From the NCBI GenBank assembly GCA_903789535.1, contig CAIFES010000003.1, positions 62,001 through 126,000 on the forward strand: a stretch of DNA of 64,000 nt. Reading direction: 5' to 3'. The position numbers and the translations under genes are program-made. Shown here piece by piece: positions 17,868 through 25,173 of this stretch (the first letter of the stretch is position 1; every line of letters starts with the position of its first letter). This DNA is from an uncultured Aeriscardovia sp. (GTDB lineage Bacteria > Actinomycetota > Actinomycetes > Actinomycetales > Bifidobacteriaceae). The notes beneath the pieces were generated by a model. That model worked only from the letters and a program-made list of their open reading frames with translations. It was not told the DNA's origin and ran no database searches.

Positions 17868-20063
17868 ATGACGGCGCAGACGGGCACGGCGGAAAAGTAC
17901 TGGGACATGGCCGATACGGATATGGACGAGGCGGGGGAGGACGACCCGTTCGCCCCGCACGGCATCATCCGCACGAACAAGCCGTTCGTCGTCAAGGCGC
18001 CGTACAAACCCTCCGGCGACCAGCCGCAGGCCATCGCCGAGATCGCCCGGCGCATCAAGGCGGGGGAGAAGGACGTCGTCCTGCAGGGCGCCACGGGCAC
18101 CGGCAAGACCGCCACAGCCGCCTGGGTCATCGAGAAGCTCCAGCGCCCCACCCTCATCATCGAGCCGAACAAGACGCTTGCCGCCCAGCTGTGCAGCGAG
18201 CTGCGCGAGCTCATGCCTGACAACGCCGTCAACTATTTCGTGTCGTACTACGACTACTACCAGCCTGAGGCCTACATCCCGCAGACCGACACGTACATCG
18301 AGAAGGACTCGGACATCGACGACGATGTGGAGCGCCTGCGCCACGCCACCACTGCGAGCCTGCTCACGCGCCGCGACTGCGTGGTCGTGGCCACCGTCTC
18401 CTGCATCTACGGTCTGGGCACCCCGCAGGAATACGCCAAGCAGATGCTCTTCCTCCACGAGGGCGAGGAGGTCGACCGCCAGCGCCTGCTGCGCAAGTTC
18501 GTCTCCATGCAGTACAAGCGCAACGACGTGGCGTTCAGCCGCGGCACGTTCCGCGTGCGCGGCGACACCGTCGAGATCATCCCGGTCTACGAGGAGAACG
18601 CCATCCGCATCGAGTTCTTCGGCGACGAGATCGACCGCATCGCCCTGCTCAACCCCGTCACTGGCGACGAGATCCGCGAGGAGGAGCAGGTCCAGATCTT
18701 CCCGGCCACCCAGTACGCCAACGGCCCCGAGCGCACCAAACATGCCGTCAAAACGATCCAGGAGGAGCTGGACCAGCAGCTCGCCAAATTCAAGAAGGAG
18801 GGCAAGCTCCTCGAGGCCGAGCGCCTCCAGCAGCGCACCACCTATGATCTGGAGATGATCAGCCAGATCGGCTCGTGCAGCGGCATCGAGAACTACTCGC
18901 GCCACTTCGACCAGCGCGCGCCCGGCACCCCGCCCAACACGCTGCTCGACTTCTTCCCCGACGATTTCCTGCTCATCGTCGATGAGTCGCACGTCACCAT
19001 CCCGCAGATCGGCGCGATGTACAACGGTGACCGCTCGCGCAAGCGCACGCTCGTGCAGTATGGTTTCCGCCTGCCCAGCGCGCTCGACAACCGTCCGCTC
19101 AAATTCGACGAGTTCGAGGACCGTATCGGCCAGACGCTCTATATGTCTGCCACACCGGGTGATTTCGAGCTCGACCGCAGCGACGGGGTGGTCGAGCAGA
19201 TCATCCGCCCGACCGGCCTGCTCGACCCGAGGATCGAGGTGCGGCCCACGAAAGGCCAGATCGACGACCTGCTCGATGAGATCAACGAGCGCGTGCGCCG
19301 CCATGAGCGCGTGCTCGTCACCACGCTCACCAAGAAGATGGCCGAGGACCTGTCCGACTATCTGCTTGACCACGGCGTGAAGGTGCGCTATTTGCACTCC
19401 GACATCGACACGCTCAAGCGCGTGGAACTGCTGCGCCAGCTGCGCGAGGGAAAGATCGACTGCATCGTCGGCATCAACCTGCTGCGCGAGGGCCTCGATC
19501 TGCCGGAGGTCTCGCTCGTGGCCATCCTCGACGCCGACAAGGAGGGCTTCCTGCGCTCCTATCGCTCGCTCATCCAGACGATCGGCCGCGCGGCCCGCAA
19601 TCCCAACGGCATGGTCATCATGTACGCCGACAGCCGCACCGATTCGATGGACGCCGCCATCTCCGAGACAGAGCGGCGGCGGAGCCTGCAGGAGAAGTTC
19701 AACGCCGAGCACCACATCACCCCGCGCCCGCTCAAGAAGAAGATCACTGACGTGACCGACATGATCGCCCGCGAGGAGGTGGACACGAAGGACCTGCTCG
19801 CGGGCGGCTACCGCAACTCCGGCTCGGCGGCCAACACGCACTTCGGCATCCCGGCCGCCGACGCGCGCGAGATGGACGAACGACACGAACAGATCCGCAA
19901 GGCCGGCATGCCGGCGGAGGACCTCGACAAGCTCATCCGCGATATGGACGTCCAGATGCGCAAGGCCGCCCACGACCTGCAGTTCGAGCTCGCGGCCCGT
20001 CTGCGCGACGAGATCCGCGACCTGAAGAAAGAGCTGCGCGCGATGGTCGACGCCAAGAAGTGA
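17868..20063 (+). CDS. uvrB: Excinuclease ABC subunit B
   Basis: UvrB is the damage-verifying helicase-like subunit of nucleotide excision repair. The 731-residue protein has Walker A (GATGTGKT) and the Tyr-rich beta-hairpin for strand insertion ([10 protein letters not shown]). It also shows the DEAD-like box VDESHVT, helicase motifs V-VI ([31 protein letters not shown]) and a C-terminal UVR domain (near [20 protein letters not shown]) that contacts UvrC. I chose ATG 17868, with AAAGG at 6 nt spacing; the adjacent GTG at 17865 is also possible. A LexA-type box lies immediately upstream. Confidence 0.97.
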   Translation: MTAQTGTAEKYWDMADTDMDEAGEDDPFAPHGIIRTNKPFVVKAPYKPSGDQPQAIAEIARRIKAGEKDVVLQGATGTGKTATAAWVIEKLQRPTLIIEPNKTLAAQLCSELRELMPDNAVNYFVSYYDYYQPEAYIPQTDTYIEKDSDIDDDVERLRHATTASLLTRRDCVVVATVSCIYGLGTPQEYAKQMLFLHEGEEVDRQRLLRKFVSMQYKRNDVAFSRGTFRVRGDTVEIIPVYEENAIRIEFFGDEIDRIALLNPVTGDEIREEEQVQIFPATQYANGPERTKHAVKTIQEELDQQLAKFKKEGKLLEAERLQQRTTYDLEMISQIGSCSGIENYSRHFDQRAPGTPPNTLLDFFPDDFLLIVDESHVTIPQIGAMYNGDRSRKRTLVQYGFRLPSALDNRPLKFDEFEDRIGQTLYMSATPGDFELDRSDGVVEQIIRPTGLLDPRIEVRPTKGQIDDLLDEINERVRRHERVLVTTLTKKMAEDLSDYLLDHGVKVRYLHSDIDTLKRVELLRQLREGKIDCIVGINLLREGLDLPEVSLVAILDADKEGFLRSYRSLIQTIGRAARNPNGMVIMYADSRTDSMDAAISETERRRSLQEKFNAEHHITPRPLKKKITDVTDMIAREEVDTKDLLAGGYRNSGSAANTHFGIPAADAREMDERHEQIRKAGMPAEDLDKLIRDMDVQMRKAAHDLQFELAARLRDEIRDLKKELRAMVDAKK

Positions 20064-20170
20064 GAGGCTCCGGCCGCCCATCATCAGCACGATGCCGACG
20101 GCCTTTATCAGCACGGCACGAACAGCCGCCGCCAACAGGTGAACAGGGCCCCCTTGCCCCCCGGGTGCGT

Positions 20171-20176
20171 TAGAAT
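20171..20176 (+). promoter_or_regulatory. Candidate -10 box for pyk
   Basis: TAGAAT lies about 70 bp before the pyruvate kinase start and would give a leader of about 63 nt. No clear -35 is seen. Confidence 0.35.
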
Positions 20177-20245
20177 CAGAGGCGTTGTCGGCCGGCGGCA
20201 GCACCGCCGGCCCCGAGCCATCACGTCACGTGAGGGAGTTATTTC

Positions 20246-21685
20246 ATGCGCAAAGGCAAGATCATCGATACCCAGGGTCCGGCAGTCGAGGGCTATGACA
20301 AGGCGCTCGCCGAGATCAAGGCCGGTATGGATGTCGCCCGTCTCAACCGTTCCCATGGCACGGTCGAGGAGCACGACACCAATTACAAGAATCTTCGTCG
20401 CGCCGCCAAGGAGGCCGGTCGCAACAACGCCATCCTGGTCGATATCCAGGGCCCGAAGATCCGCTGCAGCTGGTTCGAGAAGAACGCCGAGGGCAAGGAC
20501 CAGGTGACCCTCAAGGAGGGCCAGGAGTTCACCATCATCGGTGACAAGTCCATCGTCGGCGACGAGACCCACACCGGCTGCACCTATGAGGGCATCGCCC
20601 AGGACTGCCATCCTGGCGACCCGCTGCTCATCGATGACGGCAAGGTCCAGCTCGAGGTCACCTCCGTCGAGGGCAACAAGGTGCACACCAAGGTCACCGT
20701 CGCCGGACCGGTCTCCTCCCACAAGGGCATCAACCTTCCGGGCGTCGCCGTCTCGCTGCCGGCGCTGACCGAGAAGGATGAGGCCGATCTGCACTGGGCC
20801 GTCAAGGAGGGCGCGGACATCATCGCCATGTCGTTCGTCCGCTCCGCCAAGGACATCGAGCGCGCCCACGAGATCATGGACGAGGAGGGCCGCCGCGTCC
20901 CGATCGTCGCCAAGATCGAGAAGCCGCAGGCTGTGGAGAACCTCGAGGAGATCGTCAAGACCTTCGACGGCATCATGGTCGCCCGTGGCGATATGGCCGT
21001 CGAGATGCCGTTCGAGCAGGTCCCGCTCGTCACCCGCCGCTGCATCGAGCTGTGCCGCAAGTATGCCAAGCCGGTCATCGTCGCCACCGAGGTGCTGGGC
21101 TCCATGGTCCACTCGCCGATCCCGACCCGCGCCGAGGCCTCTGATTGCGCCGAGGCCATCCTCAACGGCGCCGATGCCACCATGACGTCCAACGAGACCG
21201 CCGTCGGCGAGTACCCGATCCAGACGATCAACGCCATGAGCCGCATCTCCAACTACGCCTCCGAGCACGGTTACGACTACATCCCGCAGCTCAAGGCCGA
21301 GGACATCGATCTGTCCAACGGCGGCGCCACCGCCTTCTCCGCCAACGAGCTGGCGAAGAACGTGAACGCCAAGGCCATCGTCACCTTCACCGAGAACGGT
21401 GACGCCGTGCACCAGATCTCGCGTCTTCGCCCGAAGGCCGACATCTACGGCTTCACCACCAACGAGCACACCTTCGGTTGGATCACCCTCAGCTGGGGCA
21501 CCACCGCCGTGATGAGCGACAAGAAGGCCTCCGAGCTTTCCCGCGAGGAGCTGCTCGCCGAGGTCGACAGCAAGCTCAAGGCCAACGGTGCCGTCAAGGC
21601 CGGCGACCAGATCGTCGTCTCCCTCTCCGAGAAGGGCGATCTGCTCGAGGGCAACGAGCAGGTGATCCTGCACACCGTTGCCTGA
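20246..21685 (+). CDS. pyk: Pyruvate kinase
   Basis: Pyruvate kinase turns phosphoenolpyruvate and ADP into pyruvate and ATP at the end of glycolysis and the bifid shunt. The 479-residue protein is of usual family length. It shows the catalytic lysine region (VPIVAKIEKPQAVENLEEI), the metal-binding GIMVARGDMAVEMP, the TEVLGSM segment (family consensus TQMLESM) and a C-terminal regulatory domain with SWGTTAV. The TEVLGS variant is a minor departure from the consensus. GAGGGAG precedes the ATG. The gene is followed by a long stem-loop. Confidence 0.96.
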   Translation: MRKGKIIDTQGPAVEGYDKALAEIKAGMDVARLNRSHGTVEEHDTNYKNLRRAAKEAGRNNAILVDIQGPKIRCSWFEKNAEGKDQVTLKEGQEFTIIGDKSIVGDETHTGCTYEGIAQDCHPGDPLLIDDGKVQLEVTSVEGNKVHTKVTVAGPVSSHKGINLPGVAVSLPALTEKDEADLHWAVKEGADIIAMSFVRSAKDIERAHEIMDEEGRRVPIVAKIEKPQAVENLEEIVKTFDGIMVARGDMAVEMPFEQVPLVTRRCIELCRKYAKPVIVATEVLGSMVHSPIPTRAEASDCAEAILNGADATMTSNETAVGEYPIQTINAMSRISNYASEHGYDYIPQLKAEDIDLSNGGATAFSANELAKNVNAKAIVTFTENGDAVHQISRLRPKADIYGFTTNEHTFGWITLSWGTTAVMSDKKASELSREELLAEVDSKLKANGAVKAGDQIVVSLSEKGDLLEGNEQVILHTVA

Positions 21686-21818
21686 GACGGCTGCCAGTGA
21701 GCCGTGACAGGCAGCCTTGACAGGTCTGTCCGCGGCTGAAGGATCGTGGATCCGAAAGCCGGATGCCGGCAGATCCATGATCCGAGAGTCTGGCACAGCC
21801 TGACAGGTAGAATGCCGG

Positions 21819-21853
21819 AACGGGGCGGTGACCATGATGGTCACCGCCCCGTT
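21819..21853 (+). terminator. Stem-loop terminator after pyk
   Basis: A stem of about 16 bp (AACGGGGCGGTGACCAT with its complement) is followed by CGTATTTT. The stem is strong, while the T-tract is weak and interrupted. Confidence 0.7.
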
Positions 21854-21948
21854 CGTATTTTCATCGTCTTGTCCGCGTTCTACCGCGCCATTCACGTTTT
21901 CCATCACTCATTCACGTCTTCCATCACCCGGTTCACGTTTTTCATCGT
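21852..21948 (+). repeat. Phased 17-bp direct repeats upstream of the FemAB gene
   Basis: Copies of TTCACGTTTTCCATCAC occur at 21891, 21911 (one change) and 21932 (several changes), with a diverged copy at 21852. The three clear copies are 20 and 21 bp apart, about two helical turns. The rest of the 21686-22039 spacer holds only the pyk terminator and a promoter-like box. Confidence 0.75.
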
Positions 21949-22025
21949 CCTGTTTGTGCTTTTGCTCGCGTTTTAACCGCTTTGCTCGTGCTGTCAAAGG
22001 CCGGTCATCGACGTCGATGATCTGG

Positions 22026-22031
22026 CATAAT
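22026..22031 (+). promoter_or_regulatory. Candidate -10 box for a leaderless FemAB mRNA
   Basis: CATAAT is followed by 8 nt and then the ATG at 22040. No ribosome site lies before this ATG, which supports leaderless transcription. Confidence 0.5.
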
Positions 22032-22039
22032 AGAACCTT

Positions 22040-23305
22040 ATGCGTTCTCTCTCATTCGACACTCTTTCGGCAGACGAGTTCGACACTTTCTCACGTCAGG
22101 CGCGGTATGGCAACTTCCAGCAGTCCGTCATGGCGGCGAAGGCACGCCGGCTCGAAGGCATCCGCACGCAGTTCCTCGGAATCCGAGAGGGGGGGGGTCG
22201 GCATATTGTCGCCGCGGCTCTCGTCGAGACGCGCGGTTCAGGACTGAGGACGTATTGCACGATCCACGACGGACCGCTCTGCGATTTCGATGACCGCGAG
22301 CTGACGGTCTTCTTCCTGAAGCATCTTGCCGACTACGCCCGTTCACAGGGTGCCGTCCATCTGGACATCACCCCCGAGCAGCCGTACCAGATCCGTGACG
22401 ACCATGGCAGACCGCTCGCCGGTCATGCCCCTGACACGGCGATGATGGACAATCTCGCCGCGGCAGGCATGGTGCATGAGGGCTTCACCCGCGGTTACAC
22501 AGCCGTCCCGCGCTGGCGGTTCGTCAAGAATCTGACGAATATCAACAATTCCGACCAGCTTCTCGATTCTTATTCCAAGCGCACGCAATGGAGCGTCAAA
22601 AGGGCGCAGTCGATGGGTGTCCGGGTCCGGCAGATTGACCGGGACGAGCTCGGCATTTTTGCCACAATCGAAAAAGATACCGCCGAGCGCCGTCATTTCG
22701 ACTATCGTGACGAGGAATACTTCCGACAGTTCGCCGCCGGCTATGGCGAGCAGGCGCACTTCCTTCTGGCCGAGATCGATACGCAGTCGTATGCGCAGTC
22801 CATGCGGAACAAGGTCGAGGACCTGCAAAGACTCGTCGACGGGCTGGACCGGAAAATCGCCGTGCGTGAGACGACACGGTTGCAGCGCCGTCTCAAAGAG
22901 GAGTCCAGCAATCTCGCCGCCGCACAAAAACGCTACGCGGAGGCAGACAGACTGCTCGAACGAGGCCGGTATATCCCCATTGCCGCCTCGCTGTTTGTGG
23001 ATATGCCGCAGGAAGTCGTCTACCTGTTCTCCGGCAGTGTTGAGGAATTCAAACCGTTCTACGGCTCCGCCCTCATCCAATATGAGGCGATGCTCAGGCT
23101 GTGCGTCGAAAAAGGCATCACACGCTACAACTTCTATGGCATCGACGGTATTTTCGACGATCCGGACGATGAGGGGCGCGGTGTGCTGGAGTTCAAGCAG
23201 GGCTTCGACGGCTATGTGGAAGAGCTGCCCGGAACATTCATGCGTGTCCTCCGGCCGGGTGTCTACCGGTTGGAGCAGTGGGCACACCGCCTGCTGCACC
23301 GGTAA
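22040..23305 (+). CDS. FemAB/MurM-type peptidoglycan branching aminoacyltransferase
   Basis: Enzymes of this family add amino acids from aminoacyl-tRNA to the peptidoglycan stem peptide to build interpeptide bridges. The 421-residue protein has the two GNAT-like halves of FemABX (LAAAGMVHEGFTRGYTAVPRWRFVKNL in the first; AASLFVDMPQEVVYLFSGS and KGITRYNFYGIDGIFDD in the second). Between them lies a charged helical arm (about residues 250-315) likely to be coiled coil, as in FemA and MurM. The closing GVLEFKQGFDGYVEELPG is typical. Which amino acid is added cannot be told from sequence. The preceding DNA suggests a leaderless mRNA. Confidence 0.9.
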   Translation: MRSLSFDTLSADEFDTFSRQARYGNFQQSVMAAKARRLEGIRTQFLGIREGGGRHIVAAALVETRGSGLRTYCTIHDGPLCDFDDRELTVFFLKHLADYARSQGAVHLDITPEQPYQIRDDHGRPLAGHAPDTAMMDNLAAAGMVHEGFTRGYTAVPRWRFVKNLTNINNSDQLLDSYSKRTQWSVKRAQSMGVRVRQIDRDELGIFATIEKDTAERRHFDYRDEEYFRQFAAGYGEQAHFLLAEIDTQSYAQSMRNKVEDLQRLVDGLDRKIAVRETTRLQRRLKEESSNLAAAQKRYAEADRLLERGRYIPIAASLFVDMPQEVVYLFSGSVEEFKPFYGSALIQYEAMLRLCVEKGITRYNFYGIDGIFDDPDDEGRGVLEFKQGFDGYVEELPGTFMRVLRPGVYRLEQWAHRLLHR

Positions 23306-23416
23306 TAACGAGTCAAGTACCGAGTCAGGCCGGAGCACGTCCAGTCAGAGCGTCCGGTCGAACCAGAACTGAGATATGGCGGTCGGACGTGCCCTGGCTG
23401 GACTTAAATACAGGTT

Positions 23417-24124
23417 TCAGTTGGAGGCGTGCTCCAGTGCCTCACGGATCTGCGCCTCCGACTCGTCGGCGGAACCGTCGAAGTCCTCACCCTCGAACGG
23501 ACGGTTCGACATATCGGCGAGCACGTCCAGATCGGTGGCTGACAGCCGCGTCTTGGCACGCAGCACCGCGATGACGGTCTTCGCGTCGAGAATGCTGCCC
23601 GAGAGCACCATGTTGTACGCCTCGTCGAGGGTCAGCCAACGGATGGAGGAGCGGCGCATGTCCACGCCCTTGAGCTCACGGGAGACGTCGCGCAGACCAG
23701 TGGCGAGGAAGATCGACGTGTAATGCGTCGAATAGCTCGGCGTATTGATGAAGCGGATGATCTGGCGCATGTTGTGCGCGGTCAGACCGGCCTCGGCGCG
23801 CAGACGCTCGCGCGCGGTCTGCATCGGGTCGGAGTTGGGCGTGGTCTCGTGGCCGGCTGGGATCTCCAGCGTCCAGCGATGCGTGGGGATGCGATACTGC
23901 TCGATGAACGGGATCTTGCCGTCACCGCCGATGGCGAAGATGCCCACCGTCTCGCCGCGCTTGGTGTGGATGATGGTGCGGTCGAACGTGCCGGCCTTGG
24001 CGGCGTGCAGGGTGACCTTGTCGACCTGGAAATAATACGAGTCGAGGATCTGCTCCCGCGCATCCTCATGGACGGGAGGGACGCGCCACGGGTCAAAAGG
24101 TCGGAAAGTCTCGTCAGACGCCAT
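23417..24124 (-). CDS. Nudix-fold hydrolase-like protein with altered Nudix box
   Basis: The 235-residue protein resembles ADP-ribose pyrophosphatases, with VDKVTLHAAKAGTFDRTII and an IPFIEQYRIPTHRWTLEIPAGHE strand-loop. The Nudix box should end in REUxEExGU. Here it reads ERLRAEAGL, so the Arg-Glu pair is inverted and one of the two metal-binding Glu is Ala. Catalysis may therefore be reduced, or altered. Start ATG 24124 is preceded by GAAGGAG. The gene converges on the FemAB gene; the 111-bp spacer holds an inverted repeat (GCACGTCC/GGACGTGC) but no classic terminator. Confidence 0.75.
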   Translation of the reverse strand: MASDETFRPFDPWRVPPVHEDAREQILDSYYFQVDKVTLHAAKAGTFDRTIIHTKRGETVGIFAIGGDGKIPFIEQYRIPTHRWTLEIPAGHETTPNSDPMQTARERLRAEAGLTAHNMRQIIRFINTPSYSTHYTSIFLATGLRDVSRELKGVDMRRSSIRWLTLDEAYNMVLSGSILDAKTVIAVLRAKTRLSATDLDVLADMSNRPFEGEDFDGSADESEAQIREALEHASN

Positions 24125-24262
24125 AATGAATCTCCTTCAGGAGGCTGCCGGCCCGTGGTGCATCTGCGGGCCATAATGTCCCATAGTAGAACAGACGCAA
24201 CGGGCGCAATAGGATATGCGCCCACGTTGCCAGTACCGGTTGCGGCGATGGCGTACGATGGG

Positions 24263-24276
24263 ATCACGATCGTGAT
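24263..24276. promoter_or_regulatory. 14-bp perfect palindrome upstream of tRNA-Leu
   Basis: ATCACGATCGTGAT is a perfect palindrome 33 bp before the tRNA-Leu 5' end. It could be a regulator site, but no regulator is known. Confidence 0.35.
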
Positions 24277-24308
24277 ACGACACATCGTGTTCACGAAAGG
24301 AAAATCAA

Positions 24309-24382
24309 GCCCTGATAGCCCAATTGGTAGAGGCAACGCACTCAAAATGCGTGTGTTGTGGGTTCGAGTCCCACTCGGGGTA
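24309..24382 (+). tRNA. tRNA-Leu(CAA) with short variable region
   Basis: A cloverleaf can be folded by hand. The acceptor stem is GCCCTGA with TCGGGGT (two G-U pairs), and a 3-bp D stem GCC/GGC closes a loop with GG. The anticodon stem is ACGCA/TGCGT with loop CTCAAAA, so the anticodon is CAA. The T arm is GTGGG-TTCGAGT-CCCAC and the discriminator base is A, as expected for leucine. The variable region is only 5 nt, while leucine tRNAs normally have a long variable arm. CCA is not encoded. It reads UUG codons. Confidence 0.85.
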
Positions 24383-24520
24383 CGAGAAAAGGCTGAAAAC
24401 GCGGCTGTTACGTGCCTGTGCGCTATACTGTTATCGTTTGCAGACGTGGCGCCACACCGGTCGTGGCAGTGGCGCAGCCGTGTCCTCACAGTTGAGGCAT
24501 GGTCATCAGAGGAGATTGTC

Positions 24521-25129
24521 GTGGCACAGCAGAGCAGCGAGGAGAACGACGGCGCCGGCCGCAAGGTCGTCGTGGCAGAGGACGAGGCCCTCATCCGCCT
24601 CGACATTGTCGAATCCCTGAAATCCGCCGGATACGACGTGGTCGGGGAGGCCGCCAACGGTCAGGAGGCCATCGATCTCGCCCGCAAATATGACCCGGAC
24701 GTCGTCATCCTTGATGTGAAGATGCCCGGCACAGACGGCATCACCGCCGCCAAGACCATCACCGGTGAGGACATCGCTCCGGTCGTCATGCTCACCGCGT
24801 TCTCGCAGCAGTCGCTCGTCAAGCAGGCGTCCGAGGCGGGCGCCATGGCGTACGTCGTCAAGCCGTTCGTTCCGGAGAAACTGTTCCCGGCCATCGAGAT
24901 CGCCATCTCGCGCTTCGACCAGATGCACATCCTCAAGGACGAGGTCTCCGACCTCAAGGAGCGGTTCGAGGCCCGCAAGAAGGTCGACCGCGCCAAGGGC
25001 CTGCTCATGGAGAACATGGGCCTGACCGAGTCCGAGGCGTTCCGCTGGATCCAGAAAACGAGCATGGACCGCCGTCTGACGATGTCCGAGGTGGCCGATG
25101 CCGTCATCAGCCAGGTGCAGGGGGACTGA
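24521..25129 (+). CDS. ANTAR-domain response regulator (PdtaR-like)
   Basis: The 202-residue protein has a receiver domain with VVVAEDEALIRLD, probable phospho-site Asp65 (VILDVKMPG) and the conserved Lys in VKPF. A helical linker and a C-terminal ANTAR RNA-binding domain follow (KKVDRAKGLLMENMGLTESEAFRWIQKTSM). ANTAR proteins bind paired hexaloop RNA hairpins and act as antiterminators. I chose the GTG at 24521, with AGGAG 6 nt upstream. The long ORF in the track starts upstream of the tRNA and is not real. No cognate kinase is nearby. polA follows after 44 bp, an order that is common in actinobacteria. Confidence 0.93.
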   Translation: MAQQSSEENDGAGRKVVVAEDEALIRLDIVESLKSAGYDVVGEAANGQEAIDLARKYDPDVVILDVKMPGTDGITAAKTITGEDIAPVVMLTAFSQQSLVKQASEAGAMAYVVKPFVPEKLFPAIEIAISRFDQMHILKDEVSDLKERFEARKKVDRAKGLLMENMGLTESEAFRWIQKTSMDRRLTMSEVADAVISQVQGD

Positions 25130-25160
25130 GCCTGCAGAAAAGCGGCGACCCGGCTGCGGC

Positions 25161-25166
25161 TAGTGT
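25161..25166 (+). promoter_or_regulatory. Candidate -10 box for a leaderless polA mRNA
   Basis: TAGTGT is followed by 7 nt and the polA ATG. No ribosome site is visible. The box overlaps the alternative GTG starts. Confidence 0.5.
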
Positions 25167-25173
25167 GGTGTCT

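Noticed and set aside
17739-20204. 821-residue minus-strand ORF opposite uvrB
   Set aside because: It is antisense to a complete uvrB with all helicase motifs and has shadow-type composition.
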